NCBI RefSeq assembly: GCF_900090105.1
Contig: NZ_FMDM01000002.1
Coordinates: 62,001 to 126,000, forward strand
Direction of reading: 5' to 3'
Source: Micromonospora humi
GTDB lineage: Bacteria > Actinomycetota > Actinomycetes > Mycobacteriales > Micromonosporaceae
DNA length: 64,000 nt
In this document: one piece after another, positions 50,696 through 58,155 of the stretch
Position numbering within the stretch: position 1 is the first letter of the stretch
Layout: every line of letters begins with the position of its first letter
Made by a program: the position numbers and the translations under genes
The notes under the pieces: model-generated
Seen by the model: the letters and a program-made list of their open reading frames with translations, nothing else
The model's database searches: none
What the model was told of the DNA's origin: nothing

Positions 50696-51829
50696 TCAGC
50701 CGGTGAGGTGGTAGAGCCGGTGGAAGCGGTCGTCCACCGGCACGATCTGCATGTCGGCGAACCCGGCGTCGGTGGCGAACCGTCGCACCTGGGCCGGGCG
50801 CAGCGCGGTCCCGGTGGCCGACGAGTCCGGCCCGGCCAGACCGGCCGGCAGGCAGTGCAGCACGCTGGTGGCGTACTGGAACCGCTCCACCTCGTCGCCG
50901 GGCGCGACGAACCGGTGTGCCACCTTGGCGTCGAGCACCAGCACCGCGCCGTCCGGCCCGCGCAGCCGGCGGCAGGCCCGCAGCACCGGCACCGGCCGGC
51001 TCATCTCGTGCAACGCGTCGAAGACGCAGACCAGGTCGTAGCCGCCGGCCGGCTCCGCCTCGGCGGCGTCGCGGCGATGGAACCGGACCCGGTCGGCCAC
51101 CTGGGCCGCCGCGGCGTGCTCCGCCGCCGCGGCCAGCGTCGGCGCGTCCAGGTCGAAGCCGTCGACCTCGGCGAGCGGGTACGCGCGGGCCAGCGCGACG
51201 CCCGCCCAACCCGCCCCGCAGCCGACGTCGGCGATCCGGCTCGGCCCGGCGGTGAGCCGGTCGTGGAGTTCCGGCAGGAACGCGGCGAGCCAGCCGGGCA
51301 GCGCGTGGGTGAACAGGGCCCGGTTGGCACCGGAGTGCCCGTGGCGCCAGTCGTCGCCGAACACCTCGTCCGGCACGCCCGCCCCGGTGCGGTACGCCTC
51401 CAGCAGCGCCGGCAGCGCGCCGGCCACCCCGCCCAGCGGCAGCATGGTCAGCGACACCAGCGACAGCGGGCTGTCCGAGGCGAGCAGCACCTCGGCGTGC
51501 CCCTCCGGCAGCCGGTAGACCCGCCGCTCCGGTGGCGCGGTCACGTCGTCCACGTCGAGGAAGCCGGCCACCGCCTGCTGCTCCAGCCACTCCCGCGCGT
51601 ACCGGGGGGCGATCCCGGCACGCGCGCACAGCTCGGTCACGTCGGCCGGGCCCCGGTGCAACGCCTCGTAGAGTCCCAGCTTGGTGCCCAGATAGCCGGC
51701 GAGCAGCTCCTGGGTGTGCAACATGGCCAGGAACAGCCGCAGCGACAACGCCCGGGCGCGGCGCTGCGGCCCGTCGGCCGGCGCACCGGGCGCCGCCGGC
51801 CCCGGGGCGGGCCCGGTGCGGATGGTCAA
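50696..51829 (-). CDS. Class I SAM-dependent methyltransferase
   Basis: A 377-residue protein with an N-terminal winged-helix dimerisation part (about 30-100, with LFLAMLHTQELLAGYLGTKLGLYEAL) and a SAM domain (about 190-310) having motif I IADVGCGAGWAG. The substrate is unknown. The only good start is a TTG at 51829 that overlaps the ACP stop (TTGA), so it is translationally coupled to the ACP and FAAL. It may methylate an ACP-bound intermediate. Confidence 0.8.
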   Translation of the reverse strand: MTIRTGPAPGPAAPGAPADGPQRRARALSLRLFLAMLHTQELLAGYLGTKLGLYEALHRGPADVTELCARAGIAPRYAREWLEQQAVAGFLDVDDVTAPPERRVYRLPEGHAEVLLASDSPLSLVSLTMLPLGGVAGALPALLEAYRTGAGVPDEVFGDDWRHGHSGANRALFTHALPGWLAAFLPELHDRLTAGPSRIADVGCGAGWAGVALARAYPLAEVDGFDLDAPTLAAAAEHAAAAQVADRVRFHRRDAAEAEPAGGYDLVCVFDALHEMSRPVPVLRACRRLRGPDGAVLVLDAKVAHRFVAPGDEVERFQYATSVLHCLPAGLAGPDSSATGTALRPAQVRRFATDAGFADMQIVPVDDRFHRLYHLTG

Positions 51830-52131
51830 CTGGCCATCTCGCCGCGCTCGCGCAGGATCCCGGTGACGTGCTCGACGACCGCGTCGATCGTGACGATCTT
51901 GCGGGCCGTCGTCTCGTCGATCGGCGGCAGCTCGAACTCGTCCTCCAGCGTGAACGCCAGCTCCAGCAGGGCCAGCGAGTGGAAGCCGAGATCCTCGACC
52001 AGCCGCGAGTCGCCGGCGCCCTCGATCTGCTCCGGGTTCGGTGCCAGTTCGGTGACGATCGCCGTCACCGACTCACGGACGTCCTCCTCGGTACGCACCT
52101 CGGTCGGGGTCGACCTGGTCGCCTCGGTCAT
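51826..52131 (-). CDS. Acyl carrier protein with HSL site
   Basis: A 101-residue ACP. The phosphopantetheine Ser lies in GFHSLALLEL (Ser52), so the normal Asp before Ser is His. The remaining helix pattern (EDVRESVTAIVTELA and DEFELPPIDETTARKIVTIDAVV) is clearly ACP. It stands between the FAAL and a methyltransferase and is likely loaded by that FAAL. The N-terminal extension of about 12 residues is longer than usual. Confidence 0.87.
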   Translation of the reverse strand: MTEATRSTPTEVRTEEDVRESVTAIVTELAPNPEQIEGAGDSRLVEDLGFHSLALLELAFTLEDEFELPPIDETTARKIVTIDAVVEHVTGILRERGEMAS

Positions 52132-52155
52132 TGCCGCCTCCTGTCCGGACATCCC

Positions 52156-53877
52156 TCAGGACGCCGTCGTGTGTTCGGTGGTCTGCTGCCGCTGCCCGGC
52201 GGTCGGGGTGACCACGGTGCCGGGCAACCGGTCGTCGACGAACGCCTGCCACATCTGGCGTCGCCGGGGTTTGCCGCTGGAGGTGCGGGCGATCGTGCCG
52301 CGCGGGGCGTCCACGATGACCACCTGCGCGCCCTCCGCCCGCCGGCGCAGCTCCTGCGACGCCTGCGCCAGCCACTCGGGGCGTGCCTGCTCGAAGACGG
52401 CGACCACGGTCGCCGCGCCGGCCCGGTGCCCCAGCAGGGCGGCCATCCGCTGCGCCGGCACCCCCGGGCGGCAGACCGCCCATTCGAGGTCCTCGGCGAA
52501 GACCGCCCGGCCGCGCACCTTCATGCTGTCGCCGAGGCGGCCGAGCACGTGCAGTTGGCCCTCGTGCAGGAAACCGGCGTCGGCGGTGCGCAGCACGCCG
52601 TCGGCCAGCGCGGTCTGCGACGCCGACTCGCCGTCGGTGACGTACCCCTGGGCGACCGACGGGCCGCGCACCTCGATCTCGCCGACCACGCCCTCGGGCA
52701 CCGGCGTCCCGTCGCCGTCCAGGATGCGCACCTGGACCCCGGCCAGCGGCCGGCCGCAGCCGACCACCGGCTGCGTCGGCTCGTCGCCGGTGGGCTCGTC
52801 GGGACCCGCCACCACCCGCGCGCCCGGGCGCAGCCGGTCGGTGCGCAGGCCGACGGCGGTGTGCAGCTCGTCCAGCGGCAGCCCGGTCACCGCGAGGGTC
52901 GCCTCGGCCAGACCGTACGCGGGCAGCAGCGCCCGCGGGTCGAAGCCGTGCGGTGCGAGCAGGTCGCAGAAGCGGCGCAGCGCGTCGACGTCGATGCGCT
53001 CGGCGCCGACGATCACCGCCCGCCAGGCGGAGAAGTCCATGCCGTCCAGCGCGGCCGGACGGACCCGCCGGGCGACGTACTCCAGCCCGAAGTTCGGCAT
53101 CGAGGTCAGCCGCGCGCCGTGCCGGCCGAAGCAGCGCAGGTAGCGGGCCGGGTCGCGGACGAACTCCTCGGACGGCATCAACCACAGGTCGCTGGTGTTG
53201 ACCACCGGGGTCACCAGGCAGCCGATCAGGCCCATGTCGTGGTGCACCGGCAGCCACGAGGCGGTCGGGTCGTCGGGGGTCATGGCCAGCCACGTCCGGA
53301 TCGCCGCGACGTTGGCGGCGAGCGCGGCGTGCGGTACCCGGACGCCGCGGGCGCGACCGCTGGAGCCGGAGGTGAACTGGAGCAAGGCCAGCGGCCCGGC
53401 CTCGGTGACCGCGCCCCGGGCGTCGCCGCCGGCGGAGACCAGCTCCTCGGCGGTGAGCACCCGGGGCACGCCGGCGGTCGCGGCCAGCGGCCCGATCGTC
53501 GCGGTGAGCCGCTGGGCGCAGACCAGCACCTTGGGCGCGGCGGCGCGCAGCAGCCCGAGCACGTGCTCGCGGTAGACGTCGCGGTCCTGAAAGGTCAGTG
53601 GCGGGGCGATCGGCGAGGGCGCCGCCCCGGCGGCCATCGCGGCGAACAGCGTGGCCACGAAGTCCGGCCCGGCCGGCTCGACGACGGAGACCACGTCGCC
53701 CGGACCCACCCCGGAGGCGCGCAGGCCGGCGAGGACGGCCCGGGTGCGGTCGGCGAGTTCGGCGTAGGAGCGGAAGTCCCAGTCGTCGCCGGTGGCGGCG
53801 AAGTGCACCCCCCGGTCCGCGCGGGGGTGCTCCAGCCAGCTCAGCAACGGTGAGCCCGTCGTGGTGCCTGCGGTCAT
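52156..53877 (-). CDS. Fatty-acyl-AMP ligase (FAAL)
   Basis: A 573-residue ANL enzyme of the FAAL group. LLQFTSGSSGRARGV is the ATP loop, PVHHDMGLIG is a FAAL signature, and YGLAEATLAVTG and VVGCGRPLAG follow. The C-terminal region keeps SSGKPRRRQMW. It activates a carboxylic acid as acyl-AMP and passes it to a carrier protein, most likely the next gene. The start is ATG 53877 after a GGAGGAGG site. Its promoter holds a palindromic GTATCT box pair. Confidence 0.91.
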   Translation of the reverse strand: MTAGTTTGSPLLSWLEHPRADRGVHFAATGDDWDFRSYAELADRTRAVLAGLRASGVGPGDVVSVVEPAGPDFVATLFAAMAAGAAPSPIAPPLTFQDRDVYREHVLGLLRAAAPKVLVCAQRLTATIGPLAATAGVPRVLTAEELVSAGGDARGAVTEAGPLALLQFTSGSSGRARGVRVPHAALAANVAAIRTWLAMTPDDPTASWLPVHHDMGLIGCLVTPVVNTSDLWLMPSEEFVRDPARYLRCFGRHGARLTSMPNFGLEYVARRVRPAALDGMDFSAWRAVIVGAERIDVDALRRFCDLLAPHGFDPRALLPAYGLAEATLAVTGLPLDELHTAVGLRTDRLRPGARVVAGPDEPTGDEPTQPVVGCGRPLAGVQVRILDGDGTPVPEGVVGEIEVRGPSVAQGYVTDGESASQTALADGVLRTADAGFLHEGQLHVLGRLGDSMKVRGRAVFAEDLEWAVCRPGVPAQRMAALLGHRAGAATVVAVFEQARPEWLAQASQELRRRAEGAQVVIVDAPRGTIARTSSGKPRRRQMWQAFVDDRLPGTVVTPTAGQRQQTTEHTTAS

Positions 53878-53904
53878 CGACCCGTCACCTCCTCCCTCAG
53901 TACA

Positions 53905-53946
53905 TGTATCTGAGATTGATAGCAGATACAAGGCTAAACAAGATAC
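53905..53946. promoter_or_regulatory. Palindromic GTATCT boxes between FAAL and the flavoenzyme
   Basis: TGTATCT (53905-53911) and AGATACA (53924-53930) form a 7-base inverted repeat with a 12-base spacer. A third copy, AGATACGAG (53941-53949), is the exact reverse complement of the CTCGTATCT box at 41370-41378. All lie in the 92-base divergent gap. Confidence 0.65.
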
Positions 53947-53969
53947 GAGTGAGCCGATAGAGTGCGTTC

Positions 53970-55121
53970 GTGACCAGTACGCTGCCCCGGGTCGACGGCC
54001 TGCTCCCCGACCTGGCGGAACGGGCGCCGGAGATCGACCGCACCGGCCGGATCCCGGACGACGTCATCAGCGGCCTCGCCGCGGCCGGCTGCCTGCGCAT
54101 GCTGGTGCCCGCCGCGCACGGCGGCGCCGACCTGCCGCTGGTCGAGGCGTTGCGGGTGGTCGAACAGCTCTCCGTCGCCGACTCGTCCACCGGCTGGCTG
54201 GTCGGCCAGGTCGGGCTGGCGCACCTGCTGTTCGCCTGCTTCCCCGAGGCCGCCCGGCGGGAGATCTACGCCGACGGTCCGGACGTGCTCGGCGCCGGCG
54301 CGGTCGCGCCCAAGGGTCGGGCCGCGCCGGACGGCGCGGGCGGCTGGCAGGTCAACGGCAGGTGGCCGTTCGTCACCGGCGCGCCGCAGGCCAGCTGGAT
54401 CTACCTGAACTGCCTCGTGCTCGACGGGCGCACCCCGCGCACCCTGCCCAACGGCGCGCCGCTGACCCGGATGGTGCTCTTCCCCGCCGCCGAGCTGGAG
54501 CTGGTCGACACCTGGCAGGTGCTCGGCCTGCGCGGCACCGCCAGCCTGGACGTCCGGGCCGCCGCCCGGACGTGTCCGGAGCACCGCGGCTTCAGCCTGG
54601 TCGGCGGCGGCGACGAGGTGCACCGCACGGTGTTCCGGATCGCCCAGGCCGGGCTGCTCATCGCCGCTGTCGACCTCGGCATCGCCCAGGGCGCGGTGGG
54701 CGACGCCGCCGCCCAGGCCGCCGCCGGCCGCCGGCGCACGTTCAGCACCCGCTCGCTCGCCGACTCCCCCGTCTTCCACGACCGGCTCGGCGAGGCCCAC
54801 GTGGCGCTGCGCGCGGCCCGCGCGCTGCTGCACGCCGAGGCCGAGACCGCCTGGGAGACCGCCCGCCGGGGCGAGGTGCTCAGCCCGCTCGACCGGGCCT
54901 GCCTGCGGGCCACCGCCGCGCAGGTCACCGCCGTCGCCCACCAGGCCGTGCAGGCGGCGTACGCGCTGGCCGGCGCGTCGACGGTGTTCGACGGCTCGCC
55001 GCTGCAACGCCGGCTGCGCGACATCAACACCGCCACCCAGCACTTCGTCAACGGCCGCGACAGCTACGCCACGGTCGGCGCGTTGCTGGCCGGCGCGCCG
55101 GTCGACACCACGATGTTCTGA
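53970..55121 (+). CDS. Acyl-CoA-dehydrogenase-like flavin monooxygenase
   Basis: A 383-residue protein of the acyl-CoA dehydrogenase superfamily. RIPDDVISGLAAAGCLRMLVP, STGWLVGQVGL, GRWPFVTGAPQASW and the C-terminal QAAYALAGASTVFDGSPLQRRLRDINT pattern match the group D monooxygenases (DszC/HsaA/isobutylamine N-hydroxylase) rather than true dehydrogenases. It probably uses reduced flavin and oxygen to oxidise a ring, sulfur or amine. A GTG start directly follows the GTATCT box region. Its end overlaps the next gene by 58 bases on the opposite strand. Confidence 0.82.
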   Translation: MTSTLPRVDGLLPDLAERAPEIDRTGRIPDDVISGLAAAGCLRMLVPAAHGGADLPLVEALRVVEQLSVADSSTGWLVGQVGLAHLLFACFPEAARREIYADGPDVLGAGAVAPKGRAAPDGAGGWQVNGRWPFVTGAPQASWIYLNCLVLDGRTPRTLPNGAPLTRMVLFPAAELELVDTWQVLGLRGTASLDVRAAARTCPEHRGFSLVGGGDEVHRTVFRIAQAGLLIAAVDLGIAQGAVGDAAAQAAAGRRRTFSTRSLADSPVFHDRLGEAHVALRAARALLHAEAETAWETARRGEVLSPLDRACLRATAAQVTAVAHQAVQAAYALAGASTVFDGSPLQRRLRDINTATQHFVNGRDSYATVGALLAGAPVDTTMF

Positions 55122-56500
55122 GCGCCTCGGACCGCCGCGGGCGCCGACGCCGGCACCCGCGGCGGCACCGGCGCGCCCGCGCCGAAGTACCGCTCCCGCA
55201 GGGTCCGCTCCGCCGGGTCGTACGCGGTGCGGAACAGCCCGCGACGCTGCAGCTCCGGCACCAGCAGGTCGCAGATGTCGGCGATGCCCTGGGTGGTCGG
55301 GCAGGGAATGAGGTTGAAGCCGTCCACGTCGGCGACCTCCAGCCACTGCTCCATCCGGTCGGCCACCTGCTCCACGGTGCCGAACAGGGTGACCGGCGCG
55401 TTGGTGCGCGGCCGGCGCGCGGTCGCCACCAGGTAGCGCACGTCGCCGACGGTCCAGTCGCGCTCCGGGCCGAGCCGGCGCAGGAAGCCCAGGAAGCTGT
55501 GGCTGCCCTGCCCGGCGATCTCGCCCACCGGCGTCTCGTCCGGGTACGCGCCCAGGTCGACGTCCATCCAGCCGCACCACTTGGCCAGCTGGCCCTCCCC
55601 GCTCCACAGCGCCACGTACTCCTCGGCGCGGCGGCGGGCCTCCTGCCGGGTCGGCGCCACCATCACCATGCTGCCCTGCAACGCCTTGACCGAGCGCGGG
55701 TCGCGCCCGTGCGCGGCGACCGTCGAGCGCAGCTTCGCCACCTGCGGCGCGCCGTCGGCCGGCTCGGCCATGGTCAGGAACACCACCTCGGCGTGCCGGG
55801 CGGCGAACGTCAGCCCTCGGCCGGACGCGCCGGCCTGGTAGAGCACCGGCGTGCGCTGCGGCGACGGCTCGCACTGGTGCGGCCCGCGCACGTCGAACCA
55901 CGGTCCCCGGTGGTCGATCTGGCGCACCCGGTCCGGGTCGGTGAACACGTTCGCGGCGGCGTCGCGCACCACCGCGCCGTCGTCCCAGCTCTCCTCCCAC
56001 AGCCGGCGGGCGACCTCGACGTACTCGTCGGCCCGGTCGTAGCGCTCGTCGTGGTCGAGGTGCTCGCCCAGCCCGTTGGCCGAGGCCGAGCGGAGGTACG
56101 AGGTGACGATGTTCCAGGCGACCCGACCGCCGGTGAGGTGGTCCAGCGAGCTGAACACCCGCGCGCACTCGTACGGGGCGTGGTAGGTGGTCGAGTAGGT
56201 GACTGCCAGGCCGAGCCGGGAGGTGGTGGCCGCGATGGCGGGCAACACCAGCAGCGGGTCGATCGAGGGGATCTGCACCGCGTGCCGTACCGCCGCCCGC
56301 CAGTCGCCCCGGTAGACGTCGTAGACGCCGTGCACGTCGGCGAAGAAGAGCGCGTCCAGGCAGGCGGCCTCCAGCCTGCGGCCGAGGTCCACCCAGTAGC
56401 CGAGGTCGCGGTAGCCGGTGGCGCTGCGGTCGGCGGGATGCCGCCAGAAGCCCTTGAACTGCGGGGACGGCGAGCACTGGGTGAACAGATTCAGATGCAC
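55064..56500 (-). CDS. NtaA/SnaA/DszA-like FMN-dependent monooxygenase
   Basis: A 478-residue luciferase-fold monooxygenase. HLNLFTQCSPSPQFKGFWR at the start, GRRLEAACLDALFFADV, HHLTGGR-like LDHLTGGRVAWNIVTS and YDRADEYVEVARRLWE define the nitrilotriacetate/pristinamycin/DszA family. Members use FMNH2 from a reductase such as the SsuE-like protein at 23566. The start is a GTG (56500) next to a GTATCA/GTATCT pair. Together with the flavoenzyme at 53970 it resembles a desulfurisation or N-oxidation gene set. Confidence 0.85.
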   Translation of the reverse strand: MHLNLFTQCSPSPQFKGFWRHPADRSATGYRDLGYWVDLGRRLEAACLDALFFADVHGVYDVYRGDWRAAVRHAVQIPSIDPLLVLPAIAATTSRLGLAVTYSTTYHAPYECARVFSSLDHLTGGRVAWNIVTSYLRSASANGLGEHLDHDERYDRADEYVEVARRLWEESWDDGAVVRDAAANVFTDPDRVRQIDHRGPWFDVRGPHQCEPSPQRTPVLYQAGASGRGLTFAARHAEVVFLTMAEPADGAPQVAKLRSTVAAHGRDPRSVKALQGSMVMVAPTRQEARRRAEEYVALWSGEGQLAKWCGWMDVDLGAYPDETPVGEIAGQGSHSFLGFLRRLGPERDWTVGDVRYLVATARRPRTNAPVTLFGTVEQVADRMEQWLEVADVDGFNLIPCPTTQGIADICDLLVPELQRRGLFRTAYDPAERTLRERYFGAGAPVPPRVPASAPAAVRGAQNIVVSTGAPASNAPTVA

Positions 56501-56525
56501 GTATCAAGCATCTCGCATCGTATCT
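56501..56525. promoter_or_regulatory. GTATCA/GTATCT pair between the monooxygenase and OMT-3
   Basis: GTATCA at 56501-56506 and GTATCT at 56520-56525 occur 19 bases apart in a 59-base divergent gap, with CATCTCGCATC between them. The second matches the cluster box with ATC before it. Confidence 0.5.
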
Positions 56526-56559
56526 GGTATGGCAACGGCCGAGCGGATACGGTGTCGTC

Positions 56560-57630
56560 ATGCCCGTGACGCCCCGCATCGACCTCGCCTCGGTCACCCG
56601 GCTCACCGAGCTGGCCGACTACATCGTCCCGTTCACCATCCGGGTCATGTGCGACCTCGCCGTCGCCGACCAGCTCATCGCCGGCCCGCTGCCGGTCGCC
56701 GAGCTGGCCGACCGCGTCGGCGCGGACCCCGGCGCGCTGACCCGGGGGCTGCGCGCCCTGGCCGGGCGCGGCATCTTCACCGAGACCGAGCCCGAGGTCT
56801 TCGGGCTCACCCCGCTCGCCGAGCCGCTGCGCAGCGACCACCCCTTCTCGGTGCGGGAGTGCTTCCCGCTCATGCCGCCGGACATCTACTCGTGGGCGCG
56901 GCTGACCCACAGCATCCGCACCGGCGAGACCGCATTCGGTCACGTCCACGACGGCGCCCGCTACTACGACCACTTCGCCGACCACCCCTACGAGTGCGTC
57001 CGGTTCGAGCGCTCGGCGGAGAGCGTCAACCCGTTCGTGCTGCGCACCGTGGCGCCCGTGCTCGACCTCGCCGACGACGCCACCCTCGTGGACGTGGGCA
57101 GCGGGCACGGCACCTTCGCCGCCGGGCTGCTCGCCCGCCACCGGGGGCTGCGCGCGGTCCTGGTCGACCTGCCGCACGTGGTGGCCGAGGCGCCGGCCGT
57201 CCTGGCCCGTGCCGGCGTCGCGGACCGGGCCGAGATCCGCGGCGGTTCCTTCTTCGACCCGCTGCCCGACGGCGCCGACGTCTACCTGCTCAAGACCATC
57301 ATCCACGACTGGCCCGACGCGCAGGCCGCCGCGATCCTGCGCTCCGTGCGTGCCGCCGTCCGGCCGGACAGCCGGGTGGTCATCGTGGAGTCCGTCAGCC
57401 GCTACGGCAACCACGACGACACCGGCAAGGTGATGGACGTCAAGGCGCTGGCGCTCTTCGGCGGGCACACCCGCACCGCTGACGAGTTCCGCGCGCTGCT
57501 CGCCGACGCCGGCTTCCGGCTCGCCCGGATCACCCCGACGTCGTCGATGTCCGTCCTGGAGGCGGTGCCGGCCGGCCCGCCCGTCGACGACGCCCCGGTC
57601 GCCGCCGGCTCCGCCGGTCGGGCCGGATGA
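56560..57630 (+). CDS. O-methyltransferase with intact HDW motif (third copy)
   Basis: A 356-residue O-methyltransferase of the same family as the pair at 46898-48971, starting with SVTRLTELADYIVPFTIRV. Unlike them, its catalytic motif is complete: LLKTIIHDWPD, with the His general base. SAM motif I is LVDVGSGHGTFA. It is probably the true hydroxyl methylating enzyme of the three. It is followed after 10 bases by a VOC gene. The last 20 residues are a low-complexity tail. Confidence 0.9.
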   Translation: MPVTPRIDLASVTRLTELADYIVPFTIRVMCDLAVADQLIAGPLPVAELADRVGADPGALTRGLRALAGRGIFTETEPEVFGLTPLAEPLRSDHPFSVRECFPLMPPDIYSWARLTHSIRTGETAFGHVHDGARYYDHFADHPYECVRFERSAESVNPFVLRTVAPVLDLADDATLVDVGSGHGTFAAGLLARHRGLRAVLVDLPHVVAEAPAVLARAGVADRAEIRGGSFFDPLPDGADVYLLKTIIHDWPDAQAAAILRSVRAAVRPDSRVVIVESVSRYGNHDDTGKVMDVKALALFGGHTRTADEFRALLADAGFRLARITPTSSMSVLEAVPAGPPVDDAPVAAGSAGRAG

Positions 57631-57640
57631 GGAGGATCCG

Positions 57641-58120
57641 ATGCCCCGCCTGGACGGCCGCAACCACATCAACCTCACCGTCGTCGACCTCGACCGCAGC
57701 ACGGAGTTCTACCAGGCGGTCTTCGAGATGGTGGTGGTCAACGACGTCACCCCGCCCGAGTCCGGGTTCCGGTTCCGCACCCTGGTGCACCCCGGTTCGT
57801 TCGCCTCGGTGGTGCTCGGCCGGGCCGAACCGCCCGGCGACCCGGCCGTGCCGGACCGCTTCGACGAGCGCCGCCCCGGCCTGCACCATCTCGCCTACCA
57901 CGTGCCGGAGCGGGGCGACCTCGACGACTGGGCCGCCCACCTGGACGGCCTCGGCGTGCCGCACTCCGGCGTCACCACCTCCAGGCACGAGGCGGGCTCG
58001 CAGATCTGGCTGCGCGACCCGGACCACATCTGGCTGGAGTTCTACTGGGTCAACCGTGACTTCTTCGTCGACCGGCTGCGGCAGGTGTGGCGACGCGAGC
58101 GGCGGCGCACCGGTGCCTGA
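57641..58120 (+). CDS. VOC family dioxygenase/glyoxalase-like protein
   Basis: A 159-residue VOC protein. HINLTVVDLDRSTEFYQAVF opens the first module. LHHLAYHVPE and IWLRDPDHIWLEFYWVN form the second, giving His and Glu at the metal sites of Fe- or Mn-dependent VOC enzymes. It could be a dioxygenase, isomerase or binding protein. A GAGGAG site precedes the ATG. It shares its transcript with OMT-3 and ends at a strong hairpin. Confidence 0.85.
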   Translation: MPRLDGRNHINLTVVDLDRSTEFYQAVFEMVVVNDVTPPESGFRFRTLVHPGSFASVVLGRAEPPGDPAVPDRFDERRPGLHHLAYHVPERGDLDDWAAHLDGLGVPHSGVTTSRHEAGSQIWLRDPDHIWLEFYWVNRDFFVDRLRQVWRRERRRTGA

Positions 58121-58122
58121 CC

Positions 58123-58147
58123 GGCGGGCCGGGTCTCCCGGCCCGCC
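58123..58147. terminator. Terminator hairpin between convergent genes
   Basis: GGCGGGCCGGG-tct-CCCGGCCCGCC is a perfect 11-base stem with a 3-base loop in the 35-base gap between the VOC gene and the convergent carbamoyltransferase. Confidence 0.7.
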
Positions 58148-58155
58148 CCGCCCGG

